A DNA stretch of 64,000 nt from Deltaproteobacteria bacterium (GCA_016874755.1 VGTH01000016.1:46797-110796), one strand, 5' to 3'. Counted from the first letter of the stretch, positions 9,163 to 17,691 are shown. Made by a program: numbers and translations. Notes: generated from the sequence alone by a model not told the origin.

Positions 9163-9185
9163 CCTTCCCCCGAGGCGGGGGAAGG
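9163..9185. repeat. CCTTCCCCC/GGGGGAAGG stem-loop repeat
   Basis: Nine-base perfect arms (9163-9171 and 9177-9185) enclose the loop GAGGC. It is preceded by CCCCCATCCTAA, a wording found as a dispersed hairpin in many proteobacteria. It lies between two leftward amidohydrolase genes. Confidence 0.75.
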
Positions 9186-9197
9186 AACTCGGATGGA

Positions 9198-9226
9198 CTC
9201 GAAACTCAAAACCCGCAACTCGAAAC
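9198..9226. repeat. Degenerate copy of the TTTCGGGTTT/CTCGAAAC repeat family
   Basis: Two direct copies of CTCGAAAC (9198-9205 and 9219-9226) flank TCAAAACCCGCAA. The words match the inverted repeats at 14977, 36256 and 63771, but the opposite arm is absent here, so this looks like a decayed or half copy. Confidence 0.6.
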
Positions 9227-9234
9227 TATCCCAA

Positions 9235-10371
9235 CTAAGCCGCCACCGGCAGCGACGCCGGCACTTTCAAGTTGTAGAGCTTCTCACAATTGGTGAACAG
9301 CAGCTTTCTACGATCCGCCGGCTTCACGTCGACCATGTCGCGCTCGATGACTTGCCGTGAGTTCGGCCAGGTCGAGTTCTGATGCGGGTAGTCGTTGGAC
9401 CACATGCAATTATCGGCGCCCCACCAGGAGAACATTTTGCCGCCCACATGATCGTTGAAGAAGGTCGAAAAGACCTGTTCGTAGAAATATTCGCTGGGCA
9501 GCCGGTCGATCGGCAAATTCTGCGCATGGCGATGGCGCTTGAAGTTCTTGTCGCACTGGCCGATCCAGAACGGCATCCAGCCGACTTCGTTTTCCACCGA
9601 CACGACTTTGAGCTTGGGATAGCGCTTGAGCACACCGGTGAAAATAATATCGAACAGCGCGGTCTCGATCTCACGGGTTTGATCGACACCGATGCGCGGG
9701 CGCTGGATGCCCTGGGCGGTCTGCCGGTGCATGCTATCGCCAAAGCCGGTAAGGATGTGCAGGTGAACTGGCATCTCGTTGGCCGCCGATGCCGCCCAGA
9801 AACGCTCATAATGGTCCGAGGTAAACGGCAGCTTGGCGTCGGGCACCTGCCAGATCATGGTCCCGACCATGCCGGCTTTTTTGCAGCGTTCCATTTCAGC
9901 AATCGCGTGATCGATGTTGTACATCGAAATCAGTCCGACGCCGTAGAGCCGATCCGGCACTTTACTGCAGTAGTCGATCATCCAATTATTGAAAGCGCGG
10001 AAGATCTCTTCCTGAAACGCCGCGTCGTTTATGCAATAGAGCGCCAGCCCCAAGCTCGGATAAAGCACTTCGGCGCAGACGCCGTCGGTGGCCATGTCTG
10101 CCTTGCGCGCGATCGGATCCCACCCCCCTGGGCGCGCCAACTTGAAACCTTCTTTACGAAAGCGCTCGCGATCCTCCGGCTTGTTGCCGGCCATAAACAA
10201 TGCGCCCACCGCCTGCTCGGGAACCCCTTCCGCGCCAAACATCCAGGCGTCGCGCTTTTCATCGAAATAGACTTTCGGCGCGCGGTCGCGCAGCGCAGCC
10301 GGCATACCCTTTTCCCAAAGATCGGGCGGCTCGATCACGTGTGAGTCAGACGAAATAATCAATTCATCCAT
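9235..10371 (-). CDS. Amidohydrolase family 2 protein, copy 2
   Basis: The protein is 378 residues from the ATG at 10371, chosen over a longer frame because AAGGAGGAAGCC precedes it and the family usually begins close to the SSDSHVIEPPDLW motif. Other features are PVHLHILTG, VSVENEVGWMPFWIGQ and WSNDYPHQNSTWP with the catalytic Asp. It is longer than copy 1 and belongs to the branch of predicted metal-dependent TIM-barrel hydrolases. It lies 31 bases downstream of a substrate-binding-protein gene read in the same direction, so uptake and hydrolysis may be linked (inference). Confidence 0.88.
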   Translation of the reverse strand: MDELIISSDSHVIEPPDLWEKGMPAALRDRAPKVYFDEKRDAWMFGAEGVPEQAVGALFMAGNKPEDRERFRKEGFKLARPGGWDPIARKADMATDGVCAEVLYPSLGLALYCINDAAFQEEIFRAFNNWMIDYCSKVPDRLYGVGLISMYNIDHAIAEMERCKKAGMVGTMIWQVPDAKLPFTSDHYERFWAASAANEMPVHLHILTGFGDSMHRQTAQGIQRPRIGVDQTREIETALFDIIFTGVLKRYPKLKVVSVENEVGWMPFWIGQCDKNFKRHRHAQNLPIDRLPSEYFYEQVFSTFFNDHVGGKMFSWWGADNCMWSNDYPHQNSTWPNSRQVIERDMVDVKPADRRKLLFTNCEKLYNLKVPASLPVAA

Positions 10372-10402
10372 GGCTTCCTCCTTATGAGAGTTGGTTAATT
10401 TC

Positions 10403-11392
10403 CTATCTTTTAGCCCAAAGCTGATCGAAAAAGCCACTCTTTTCCATGTCGGTTAAAAAGCGCGTGTCCATGAGCTCCTGCGGTTTAACGCCTTTGGCTT
10501 TGGGCTCCGTCTGCGCGACCTCGTCGAGAATCGCCTGAAAAGCTTCCGCTTTGAGCGCCAGGCGCGGCTCCATCACTTTGATCTCGGCATTGTAGGCCGA
10601 CTCCAGAATCGCGCGATCGTTGAGCCGAAGCTGTTTACCTAAAACCTTGTAGACGAACTCTTTGTCCGTGTGCATGATCTTCACGGCTTCGGCCATCGCC
10701 TTCATGTACCGCGCCATCGCCTGTGGCTTGCGCGCGATCGTCGAACGCTTGGTGACAAACGAGGTGGCAGCGTAGGGAATTTTCAGATCGGGACCGTAGA
10801 TGACGTAGTGATACCCTTTGGCCAAGGCTTGCACGTCCGTGGGCGGCGTTAGCGAGGCAACTTCGATGTTGCCGCTGAGCAGCGCCGTGAGCGACTCCGG
10901 ATCGCCGCCGGACTGCAAAAACGTGTAGTCGCGATTAGGTTCCAGGCCATGGCGGCGCAGCGCCTGAATCGTGAAGTAATGCGAGTTGCTGCCGATGCGG
11001 CTCACCGCGATCCGTTTTCCCCGCAAATCCTCCGGGCGCTTCAGATTGCCGCCGGCGATGATGTTCTGCGTCATCGAATTTTTCGCACTGCCAATGTAGA
11101 CGATCTCGGACGAGCCGCGCGCGAAGGCGATCACGTTGCCGACGCCGCCGGTCATGGTCATATCAGGATCACCGCCGAGCAGGGCCGCCGTGACAATGCT
11201 CGACGACGCGATGAAAACCAGATTGTGGTCAAGATTGTACTTCTGGAAGAGCTTGGCTTCTTCGGCGATCCATGGCAGCGCTTGGGCCATGACTCGGGCG
11301 GAATAGATAGTCGTGAACTTGTCGGCTGCCCATGCACTCGCAGCCGTTAGTGAAATCGCGAGAACCAGCGCAAATCGGATTCGCCGCATCAT
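10403..11392 (-). CDS. NMT1/SsuA-like ABC substrate-binding protein, tandem copy A
   Basis: The 329-residue protein has a cleavable signal (MMRRIRFALVLAISLTAASAWAA). Its two-lobed body is of the nitrate/sulfonate/taurine/thiamine-precursor type, with LRGKRIAVSRIGSNSHYFTIQALR and GGDPESLTALLSGNIEVASL. It should bind a small ligand in the periplasm for an ABC importer, but no permease or ATPase is adjacent. It overlaps the upstream copy B by 4 bases and is strongly similar to it throughout with few gaps, which indicates tandem duplication. The ligand is not predictable. Confidence 0.9.
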   Translation of the reverse strand: MMRRIRFALVLAISLTAASAWAADKFTTIYSARVMAQALPWIAEEAKLFQKYNLDHNLVFIASSSIVTAALLGGDPDMTMTGGVGNVIAFARGSSEIVYIGSAKNSMTQNIIAGGNLKRPEDLRGKRIAVSRIGSNSHYFTIQALRRHGLEPNRDYTFLQSGGDPESLTALLSGNIEVASLTPPTDVQALAKGYHYVIYGPDLKIPYAATSFVTKRSTIARKPQAMARYMKAMAEAVKIMHTDKEFVYKVLGKQLRLNDRAILESAYNAEIKVMEPRLALKAEAFQAILDEVAQTEPKAKGVKPQELMDTRFLTDMEKSGFFDQLWAKR

Positions 11393-12399
11393 TTCTTACC
11401 CCACAACTGGTCCATGAAGCCGCTCTTGTTCATCTCCTCGAGATAGCGAGTGTCGACCATGTCTTGCGCTCTGACGTTCTTGGCTTTGGGATCGGTAGGA
11501 GCCAACTCGTCGAGAATCGCTTGCAGCGATTCCATTTTGAGCTGCAGGCGCGGCTCCAACGCTTTGATTTCAGCGTTATAGGCAGAGTCGAGCACGCTGC
11601 GATCGGTGAGGCGCAGGTATTTGCCCAGGACTTTGAACCAGAAGTCGCGGTCGGTATGCACGATCTTCGAAGCCTCCGCCATGGCGCGCATGAAGCTGCC
11701 GATTACCTGCGGCCGCTTGGCGATGACCGAGCGCTTGGTGACAAACGCCGTCGCTGAGTATGGAATTTTTAGATCGGGACCGTACACCACGTAATGGTAG
11801 CCTTTGGCGATCGCTTGCGCATCGGTGGGCGGCGTCAGATTGGCGACTTCCAACGAACCGCTCAAAAGCGCGGTGAGCGTCTCGGGGTCGCCGCCGGTCT
11901 GGAGAAAGCTATAGTCGCGGTTGGGTTCCATACCGTAGCGGCGCAGCGCCTGGATCGTGAAGTAGTGAGAGTTGCCGCCAATTCGGCTCACCGCGATGCG
12001 CTTACCCCGGAGGTCCTCCGGCTTTTTGATGTTGCCGCCGGCCACCAGCGTCTGGGTCATGACGTTCTTGACGCCGCCGGTGAAAACGATGTCCGTGGAA
12101 CCTTTCACGAAGGCAGCGACATTGCCGATGCCACCGGTGACGGTCATCTCAGCGTCGCCGCCCAGCAGCGCCGCCGTGACGATGCTCGACGACGAGATGA
12201 ACACTAGATTGAAATCGAGATTGTATTTCTTAAACAGCCCTGCCTCCTGAGCCACCCAGGGGAAGGACTGTGACATAACGCGGGAAGAATGAATGCCGAC
12301 GAGTTTGTCGGGCGCGGTGGCTGCCGGTGCTGGTAGGGTCAGTGCAAAAGAGAACAGTAACAGCGAAGTCCAAAAAACCAACGGTTTTATTTGATTCAT
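11389..12399 (-). CDS. NMT1/SsuA-like ABC substrate-binding protein, tandem copy B
   Basis: The 336-residue protein has the signal MNQIKPLVFWTSLLLFSFAL...AAT followed by a body nearly co-linear with copy A (shared PEDLRGKRIAVSRIG, GGDPE-LTALLSG and KGYHYV-YGPDLKIPY). The terminal four bases overlap the start of copy A, so both are likely made from one message. Differences are spread over the length, so the duplication is not very recent. A third, broken member follows at 12430. Ligand unknown. Confidence 0.9.
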   Translation of the reverse strand: MNQIKPLVFWTSLLLFSFALTLPAPAATAPDKLVGIHSSRVMSQSFPWVAQEAGLFKKYNLDFNLVFISSSSIVTAALLGGDAEMTVTGGIGNVAAFVKGSTDIVFTGGVKNVMTQTLVAGGNIKKPEDLRGKRIAVSRIGGNSHYFTIQALRRYGMEPNRDYSFLQTGGDPETLTALLSGSLEVANLTPPTDAQAIAKGYHYVVYGPDLKIPYSATAFVTKRSVIAKRPQVIGSFMRAMAEASKIVHTDRDFWFKVLGKYLRLTDRSVLDSAYNAEIKALEPRLQLKMESLQAILDELAPTDPKAKNVRAQDMVDTRYLEEMNKSGFMDQLWGKK

Positions 12400-12429
12400 A
12401 GTTTTGGCTCTAGTCGCCCTTTTAACTCC

Positions 12430-12660
12430 TCAATTGTGCTCTGTCAAAGAAGGCTGCTTGGCTGCCTTCAAGTAGCGCTGATCGAAAAAGTCCTGCGGAT
12501 TGGCACCGGCGGCTTTGGGGTGCTCCGAGTACACCAAACTCGACTTGATCATCTCTTCAGTAACGTAGGGCACGCGTGGAAACATGCCGCGAAAGGTCTG
12601 ATAGGCTTCTTCCAGGATCGCGTTGTCATTCGTGACCAAGTAGCGGCTTAACGCTCTCTT
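12430..12660 (-). pseudogene. Relic of a third substrate-binding protein (C-terminal end only)
   Basis: About 75 codons encode YLVTNDNAILEEAYQTF and a KAAGANPQDFFDQRYLKAAKQ-like tail. This corresponds to the last quarter of the neighbouring binding proteins (compare LRLNDRAILESAYNAE and KPQELMDTRFL). Upstream, the frame runs straight into a GCGCAAAGG-type repeat at 12654-12695 and then the end of a dehydrogenase gene, so the first three quarters of the gene are missing. No start codon or ribosome site suits the remnant. I read it as a deletion relic. Confidence 0.7.
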
Positions 12661-12695
12661 TGCGTTCTTTGCGCCTTTGCGCGAGAAATTTTTCA
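12654..12695. repeat. GCGCAAAG-word repeat at a gene breakpoint
   Basis: The stretch contains CTTTGCGTTCTTTGCGCC followed by TTTGCGCGAGAAA, a semi-tandem of TTTGCGY words. The same 20-base wording TTTGCGCCTTTGCGCGAGAA recurs at 61774. It sits exactly between the end of the dehydrogenase gene at 12693 and the truncated binding-protein relic. Confidence 0.8.
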
Positions 12696-13718
12696 AGACC
12701 AAAACCGCTCTTTCCAAAGCGGGATCGCATCCGGATTGACCACGGTGTCCGGCACTTTGCCATCGAGAATCTGCAAGATACTCTGCGCCGCCATGGTCTG
12801 CCCCGCTTCACCGGAACCAGGGTTAGCGCCGATGTTGTGCGGCGTCAAAATCAGCTTCAGAGGATCGATCTTGTGCAAGCGACTCGTCTTGGGTAGTGGC
12901 TCCTGCTCGAACACATCGAGGGCTGCGCCGGCGATCACGTTGTCGTTCAGCGCTGCGATCAGCTCGTGCTCTTTGATCGCCGGACCGCGCGACGTGTTGA
13001 TGATAAACGCCGTCGGCTTCATCATTTTTAGCTCGCGCATGCCGATCATACCGCGGGTTTCGCGCGTCAAGACAACGTGGATAGTCACCGCATCGGAGTT
13101 TTTCAGTAGCTCCTCCAAGCCGACCATCTTGATGCCCAGCGACGCCACGGTCTCTTGTTTCACGTAAGGATCGTAACCGAGCACCTTCATGCCCCAAGAG
13201 TCGAGACGTTTTGCCACCGCCTGGCCGATGCGGCCGACGCCGATGATGCCGACCGTCCGGCCCAGCATGAGCGTGCCGCGGTTTTCCAGCTCCTTCCAGC
13301 CGGAATTGCGGATCACGGTTTCATTGAGCTTGAGCCGCTTGAACAACGCGATCATCAACCCCATGGTCGCTTCAGCGACACCAAGGTAATTTTCCAACGT
13401 CGGGCTATTGCAGCAGAGAATCCCCAGATCCGTCGCCGCATCGACGTCGACCGTCTCGATGCCAATGCTCGACTTTACCACCGCTTGCAGGTTGGGACAG
13501 GAGTCCATGACGTCGCCACCGATGAAGTCGCGTCCCGACGGATAGATAATCGAGCTATCGCCGACCAGGTTGATCAGTTCTTTGCGCTCGTAACGAAAGT
13601 TACGAAAATCGTCCTGCGGCTTGCCCAACACCACCTCGCACCCGGAATCACGCAGGGTGTTTTCAACGATCTTGATGCGCATTGGCCCGGTCACACAGAC
13701 TTTGCGTTTGGCTGCCAT
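12693..13718 (-). CDS. D-isomer-specific 2-hydroxyacid dehydrogenase (PGDH-like)
   Basis: The protein is 341 residues from the ATG at 13718, which has GAGG seven bases upstream; a GTG two codons earlier is possible. It has the Rossmann motif GIIGVGRIGQAVAKR, the substrate Arg in INTSRGPAI, Glu in VFEQEPLP and the catalytic His in LTPHNIGAN. It reduces 2-keto acids or oxidises D-2-hydroxyacids with NAD(H). It lacks the C-terminal ACT domain of long 3-phosphoglycerate dehydrogenases. The catabolic neighbourhood makes a role outside serine synthesis plausible, but the substrate is unknown. Confidence 0.85.
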   Translation of the reverse strand: MAAKRKVCVTGPMRIKIVENTLRDSGCEVVLGKPQDDFRNFRYERKELINLVGDSSIIYPSGRDFIGGDVMDSCPNLQAVVKSSIGIETVDVDAATDLGILCCNSPTLENYLGVAEATMGLMIALFKRLKLNETVIRNSGWKELENRGTLMLGRTVGIIGVGRIGQAVAKRLDSWGMKVLGYDPYVKQETVASLGIKMVGLEELLKNSDAVTIHVVLTRETRGMIGMRELKMMKPTAFIINTSRGPAIKEHELIAALNDNVIAGAALDVFEQEPLPKTSRLHKIDPLKLILTPHNIGANPGSGEAGQTMAAQSILQILDGKVPDTVVNPDAIPLWKERFWS

Positions 13719-13760
13719 TTTCACACCTCGCTACGCGAATTTTCTAAAACCCAAAGAATG

Positions 13761-13836
13761 CTTCGACTAGCTCAGCATGAACGGACTCATCTGAGCCATC
13801 ACGGCTTTGTTTCCGTTCGTCTTGAGCTTGTCGAAG
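13761..13836. repeat. Imperfect inverted repeat, CTTCGAC...GAACGG family
   Basis: The left arm 13761-13784 begins CTTCGACTAGCTCA and ends GAACGG. The right arm 13813-13836 is its near-complement (CCGTTCGT...GTCGAAG), with about four mismatches in 24. This wording (GAGCTTGTCGAAG) is known as a dispersed intergenic repeat in many bacteria. It fills the gap between the dehydrogenase and the next amidohydrolase gene. Confidence 0.7.
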
Positions 13837-13859
13837 GACTCCGAGGCCGGCTTCTAGAA

Positions 13860-14879
13860 TCACGACAAGTTGTAGAGCTTTTTCGCAGTCTCTGCGAACA
13901 ACCACTTTTTCGCCTCGTCATTCAAATCTTTGCGCTTGCCCAGGTGCTCGATGTTTTGCGGAAACTCATTATCCCAGTGGGGAAAGTCCGAGGCGTAGTA
14001 AATGTTCTGATGCGACATCACCTGAGTGGCCGCCCCGATAAGCGGTTCATAATCTTCCGCGTGAAAATAAATGCGCCCGTCCTTCAAATAATCGAGCGGC
14101 TTTCTTTTACACATGGGCGCCTCGACCTCGCCGCGCAGCTCCCACTCCTCGCTCATGCGACCAAACCAATAGGGCGCCCAGCTGCAGCCGGCTTCCATGA
14201 AAGCAATGCGCAGCTTGGGGAACCGGTCAAACACGCCGCGAAACATCATGCTGCAGGCGTGCATCATCTGCGCAAACGAATGCGACAACGTGTGCACCTC
14301 GATGAACTGATCGAACATGTCGCCGGCAAAGTAATGCGGCCCGCGCACGGTGGCGTGCACGCCGACCATGCAATTTAGCTTCTCCGCTTCTTCGTAGATC
14401 GGCCAATAGCTTTCGTGGCCGAGGGGATGACGCAGGCCGACGGCAGGCAGCATCAAGCCGACCTGCTTCAAATCTTGCACGGCCCGGCGCAGTTCCTTCA
14501 CCGCTTCCGGGACGTCCTGGAACGAAACCAACGCCACGCATTTCAAGCGCGGACTAATTTTCTGAAACTCTTCCGAACAAAAATTGTTCCACGCCTGCGC
14601 GTATTGCACGGCTACGTCCGGCTCACGAATCCAGCCAATGCTCAGGCCGTTGGTCGGATAGAGCACCGCTGTCGAAACCCCGCCCTTGTCCATGGCCGCC
14701 AGCCAAGTCTTGGCATCTCCGGCTCGCGTCCCAAGCTTGCCGCTGAGCGAACGATCCCAGCTATCGCCGGGCGCCAAGCTGGAAACCCGCTTCACATACT
14801 TTTCTGGCATGTATTTTTTGAGCTGCGCATCGGTTTCGGTAATGTGTCCGTCGGCATCGATGACTTCAATTTGCGCCAT
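13860..14879 (-). CDS. Amidohydrolase family 2 protein (ACMSD-like), copy 3
   Basis: The protein is 340 residues from the ATG at 14879 with GGAGG upstream; the longer frame starting at 14942 lacks such a site. It begins MAQIEVIDADGHITE, where DADGH stands for the metal motif. It shares with copy 1 the FMEAGCSWAPYWFGRMSEEWE and YYASDFPHWD segments. The resemblance to copy 1 suggests paralogues with different substrates. The gene is the last of the leftward block and faces a divergent substrate-binding-like gene at 15096. Confidence 0.88.
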   Translation of the reverse strand: MAQIEVIDADGHITETDAQLKKYMPEKYVKRVSSLAPGDSWDRSLSGKLGTRAGDAKTWLAAMDKGGVSTAVLYPTNGLSIGWIREPDVAVQYAQAWNNFCSEEFQKISPRLKCVALVSFQDVPEAVKELRRAVQDLKQVGLMLPAVGLRHPLGHESYWPIYEEAEKLNCMVGVHATVRGPHYFAGDMFDQFIEVHTLSHSFAQMMHACSMMFRGVFDRFPKLRIAFMEAGCSWAPYWFGRMSEEWELRGEVEAPMCKRKPLDYLKDGRIYFHAEDYEPLIGAATQVMSHQNIYYASDFPHWDNEFPQNIEHLGKRKDLNDEAKKWLFAETAKKLYNLS

Positions 14880-14945
14880 AGCAATCGTCCTCCGTTGGGG
14901 TTCTTTCTCTTCCCTGTACGCCCGCAGCAAGCCGGGTGTCAAGCA

Positions 14946-15025
14946 GGCCGCGCCATGCGCGGCCGTTTCGAGTTTTGAGTTTCGGGTTTAGCCCGGGGCA
15001 ACACGAAACAAGGAACCCGAAACTC
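14946..15025. repeat. Hairpin plus TTTCGGGTT inverted repeat in a divergent gap
   Basis: GGCCGCG/CGCGGCC arms (14946-14952 and 14958-14964) are followed by GAGTTTCGGGTT (14977-14988) and its exact complement AACCCGAAACTC (15014-15025). The same 12-base arm pair occurs at 36256/36286. Here it lies between divergent genes, so it cannot be only a terminator. Confidence 0.8.
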
Positions 15026-15095
15026 TTTGATGGGGCGTTTGAACCGAAGCGCCGAATCGCGATAACCTCCGCATCAATCGATAAGGAGCTCTTCC

Positions 15096-16046
15096 ATGCC
15101 CAACTCTGAACTGCGCTTTTATTTCCGCGAACCGACCATCGACACCAACATCCCGATCACCGACGGCACCGTTAAGCTAGATGGCTTCGATTGGGAATTC
15201 GTCCCCAATGAAGAACAATGCGACGCCTGGGACTGTGGCTTTGCCGCGCGCGTGCGCGCCTACGCCAAGGGCGAGAAGCACATCTCGATTCCAGCGTTTC
15301 CTAATCGCAAATTCCGTCAAGCCTACATCTACGTCAACAGCAAAGCCGGCATCGACTCGGCGAAAGACTTGGAAGGCCGCCGCGTCGGCATCATGCAGTG
15401 GGACAACACCGCCGGCGTCTGGGCGCGCGGTGCCTTGCAGCACTATTACGGCGTCGATATCAAGAAACTAAAATGGTGCTCGCCGCGGCCGAAAAAAGAA
15501 GGCGTCGCTGCGGGCATCGAGATCGAAAAGATCGATGCCGGAGGCGACCCGGATCATCTGCTCGATAACATGTTAGTCGATGGCAAAATCGACGCCGTCA
15601 TCAGCCCCAACGTGCTGCCCTCGATCACTGCGCGCGACCCGCGCACCCGCCGCCTGTTCAGGGATTTTCGCAAAGAAGAGCAAGAGTACTATCGCAAGAC
15701 CGGCATTTTTCCGACCAGCCACATTGTGACTTTCAAGCAAGCCTTCGTCGACAACCACCCCAACGCGCCGGTGGCGCTACTCAAAGCCTTCCGCCAATCG
15801 CGTGACGTCGCCTTCGACCGCTTGATGGGACCCGACCCGCAGATCATCGCTTACTCATGGATCGCCGCCGCCGTGGCCGAGCAGCGCGAGCTCATGGGCG
15901 ACAACTACTGGCCATACAATGTCGGCGAGAACGTGAAGGCTCTCGAAGCGATGACGCTCTACGCCCACGAGCAGGGACTCACTCCGACGCGGATCGACTA
16001 CAAGACTTTTTTTCATCCCGAGGCGGCGGCATATCCAGGCAATTGA
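15096..16046 (+). CDS. 4,5-dihydroxyphthalate-decarboxylase-like protein (binding-protein fold)
   Basis: The 316-residue protein has no signal peptide and an AAGGAG site before the ATG. It shows the signature of 4,5-dihydroxyphthalate decarboxylase (Pht5-type), a cytoplasmic enzyme derived from the SsuA/NMT1 binding-protein fold: ISIPAFPNRKFRQAYIYVN, LEGRRVGIMQWDNTAGVWAR and IDAVISPNVLPS. The family decarboxylates dihydroxyphthalate to protocatechuate. Many members of unknown substrate exist, so the exact reaction is uncertain. Its neighbours (UbiD convergent, amidohydrolases divergent) fit aromatic-acid degradation. Confidence 0.78.
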   Translation: MPNSELRFYFREPTIDTNIPITDGTVKLDGFDWEFVPNEEQCDAWDCGFAARVRAYAKGEKHISIPAFPNRKFRQAYIYVNSKAGIDSAKDLEGRRVGIMQWDNTAGVWARGALQHYYGVDIKKLKWCSPRPKKEGVAAGIEIEKIDAGGDPDHLLDNMLVDGKIDAVISPNVLPSITARDPRTRRLFRDFRKEEQEYYRKTGIFPTSHIVTFKQAFVDNHPNAPVALLKAFRQSRDVAFDRLMGPDPQIIAYSWIAAAVAEQRELMGDNYWPYNVGENVKALEAMTLYAHEQGLTPTRIDYKTFFHPEAAAYPGN

Positions 16047-16112
16047 AAATTAACAGTTGAAAATTGAAAATGACTCGGAACGATTCCGATCACCTGAATC
16101 TTCAACTTCCAA
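16039..16112. repeat. AT-rich TTGAAAATTG inverted repeat between convergent genes
   Basis: AATTGAAAA words on the left (from 16041) face TTCAAC and CCAATTA words on the right. A central TCGGAA-CGA-TTCCGA hairpin lies at 16075-16089. The two flanking genes converge on it, so it may stop transcription in both directions, though no long T-run is present. Confidence 0.6.
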
Positions 16113-17552
16113 TTACCGTAAGCCGAAGAATCCCCCTCCTAGTTTGTCAATCACTTTCTTACGCAATTCCGGGCTAGTTTCCGCAACATCAGGAAAGCGG
16201 TTCATCCATTCATAGGGCCGGCAGGCGTCGATCACCGCGCGCGAGTTTAAAAACACTTCCGAGTCGGGATGGATCATCGGGTCGAGCGAGCTCGACCAGC
16301 TGCGTCGTTGGATGTCGATATCTTCCGCCGGATCGCAGCGTGTCGACAGCGCCCAGACGACATCATCGATGCGTGTCGGGTCGATGTCATCGTCGACGAC
16401 GATGGTAAAGCGATTCTGATAGCCACCCGAGAAGCACTGTGAGGCAATCACTCCGGCTTGTTTGACGTGGCCCGGATAGCGCTGCTCGATCGCTACCACG
16501 GTGAACTGCCGCGGGCCCGGTTCGTGCGACCAGACGCCTTTCACGTCGGGGATGCCGGCCTTCTCCATTTCCTCCCACACATGTGCCGAGCGCGTTATCG
16601 CGCGCAGCAATGTCAGCGTGTGCGGCGGCCGCGCCGGGTTGGCGCCCGAGATAATCGGATCGTTGCGGTGCAGCACTCGCTTGACTCGAATGAACGGCTC
16701 CGGGCTGCGCGGGCTGGCGTAGTAGCCCGGCCATTCGCCGAACGACCCCTCGTCTTTGAATTCGCCTGGGCGAATTTCGCCCTCGATGACGATTTCCGCG
16801 TCAGCAGGATACGGCAATCCAGTGATGTCGCTCTGAATAACTTTGGTCGGCGCGCCGCGCAGGCCTCCGGCGTAGTCGAACTCGCTCGTGCCTGCGGGAA
16901 CGGGGCAAGCTGCGGCGAACCAATCCAACGGATCACTCGCGAGCACGACATTGACCGGCATCGGCTGGTTCTTCTCGAAATATTTCTGTTTGTGAATGAA
17001 AGCGTGCTTGCCCGGCCCGATGTAGATCGACAGCGTGTCGCGGTCCTGCGACATGATCCGGTAGGTGCCGACGTTGATCCAATCCGAGTCGGGATCTTTA
17101 GTAATCACCAAGTGTCCTGTGCCGATATAACGTCCGCCGTCTTTCTCATGAATCAGCGGCGATGGGAATTTTAGAAGATCGACCGCACTCCCCTCTTGGA
17201 CGTTCTCCTGCACCGCACCGGTTTTCACTTCCTCGCGGCGCAGCGGAGTGCAGGCCTTCATGCGCTCATGGTAGATGCGCGTGAACTGCAACACATGATC
17301 GAAGGGCTCGGTAATGCCCAACGTTAAACCAATCCGTCTCGGCGAAGCGAAATGACCGAACAACGTGCGGAAGCCAGGCGCGTAATCCTTGATCTTGTCG
17401 AAGACAACAACCGGCGCATAGGGCGGATGCTCTCGATAAAGCACATCGACAATCGCACCCATCTCCAGGTTCCAGTCGATGTTTTCAAGCGTTTTGAGTT
17501 CGCCGAGTTGGTCGACTTTGCCAAGCCAGTCACGCAGGCCGTTGTAGATCAT
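16113..17552 (-). CDS. UbiD family prenylated-FMN decarboxylase
   Basis: The 479-residue length is that of a full UbiD enzyme. Conserved segments are YIGTGHLVITKDPDSDWINVGTYR in the cofactor domain, EGEIRPGEFKDEGSFGEWPGYY with the catalytic Glu, and IVVDDDIDPTRIDDVVWALSTR towards the C-terminus. UbiD enzymes reversibly decarboxylate aromatic or alpha,beta-unsaturated acids using prenylated FMN made by UbiX. No ubiX gene is in the window. Together with the divergent-side genes it points to aromatic-acid metabolism. The substrate is not predictable from sequence. Confidence 0.92.
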   Translation of the reverse strand: MIYNGLRDWLGKVDQLGELKTLENIDWNLEMGAIVDVLYREHPPYAPVVVFDKIKDYAPGFRTLFGHFASPRRIGLTLGITEPFDHVLQFTRIYHERMKACTPLRREEVKTGAVQENVQEGSAVDLLKFPSPLIHEKDGGRYIGTGHLVITKDPDSDWINVGTYRIMSQDRDTLSIYIGPGKHAFIHKQKYFEKNQPMPVNVVLASDPLDWFAAACPVPAGTSEFDYAGGLRGAPTKVIQSDITGLPYPADAEIVIEGEIRPGEFKDEGSFGEWPGYYASPRSPEPFIRVKRVLHRNDPIISGANPARPPHTLTLLRAITRSAHVWEEMEKAGIPDVKGVWSHEPGPRQFTVVAIEQRYPGHVKQAGVIASQCFSGGYQNRFTIVVDDDIDPTRIDDVVWALSTRCDPAEDIDIQRRSWSSSLDPMIHPDSEVFLNSRAVIDACRPYEWMNRFPDVAETSPELRKKVIDKLGGGFFGLR

Positions 17553-17573
17553 AAAGCTCCTTGGAAGAATTGC

Positions 17574-17660
17574 TTAACCGCAAAGAACGCAGAGAACGCA
17601 AAGGTGGTTCGGATGCAGATTTAACCGCAAAAAGGATTTTTTGAGCGAAGTCGAAGAGCA
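17574..17660. repeat. ACCGCAAAGAACGC word repeat
   Basis: AACCGCAAAGAACGCAGAG and AACGCAAAG words occur in tandem (17576-17605), with a further AACCGCAAAAAGG copy at 17622. It belongs to the same wording as 12654 and 61716. It lies between leftward genes 17553-17691, a gap otherwise without features. Confidence 0.65.
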
Positions 17661-17691
17661 CAAGAGGCGAAGAATAGCATAGCTATCCGCG

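Noticed and set aside
13155..14378. 407-residue plus-strand ORF across the dehydrogenase and amidohydrolase genes
   Set aside because: It spans two well-supported leftward genes and the repeat between them and has a composition typical of antisense frames.
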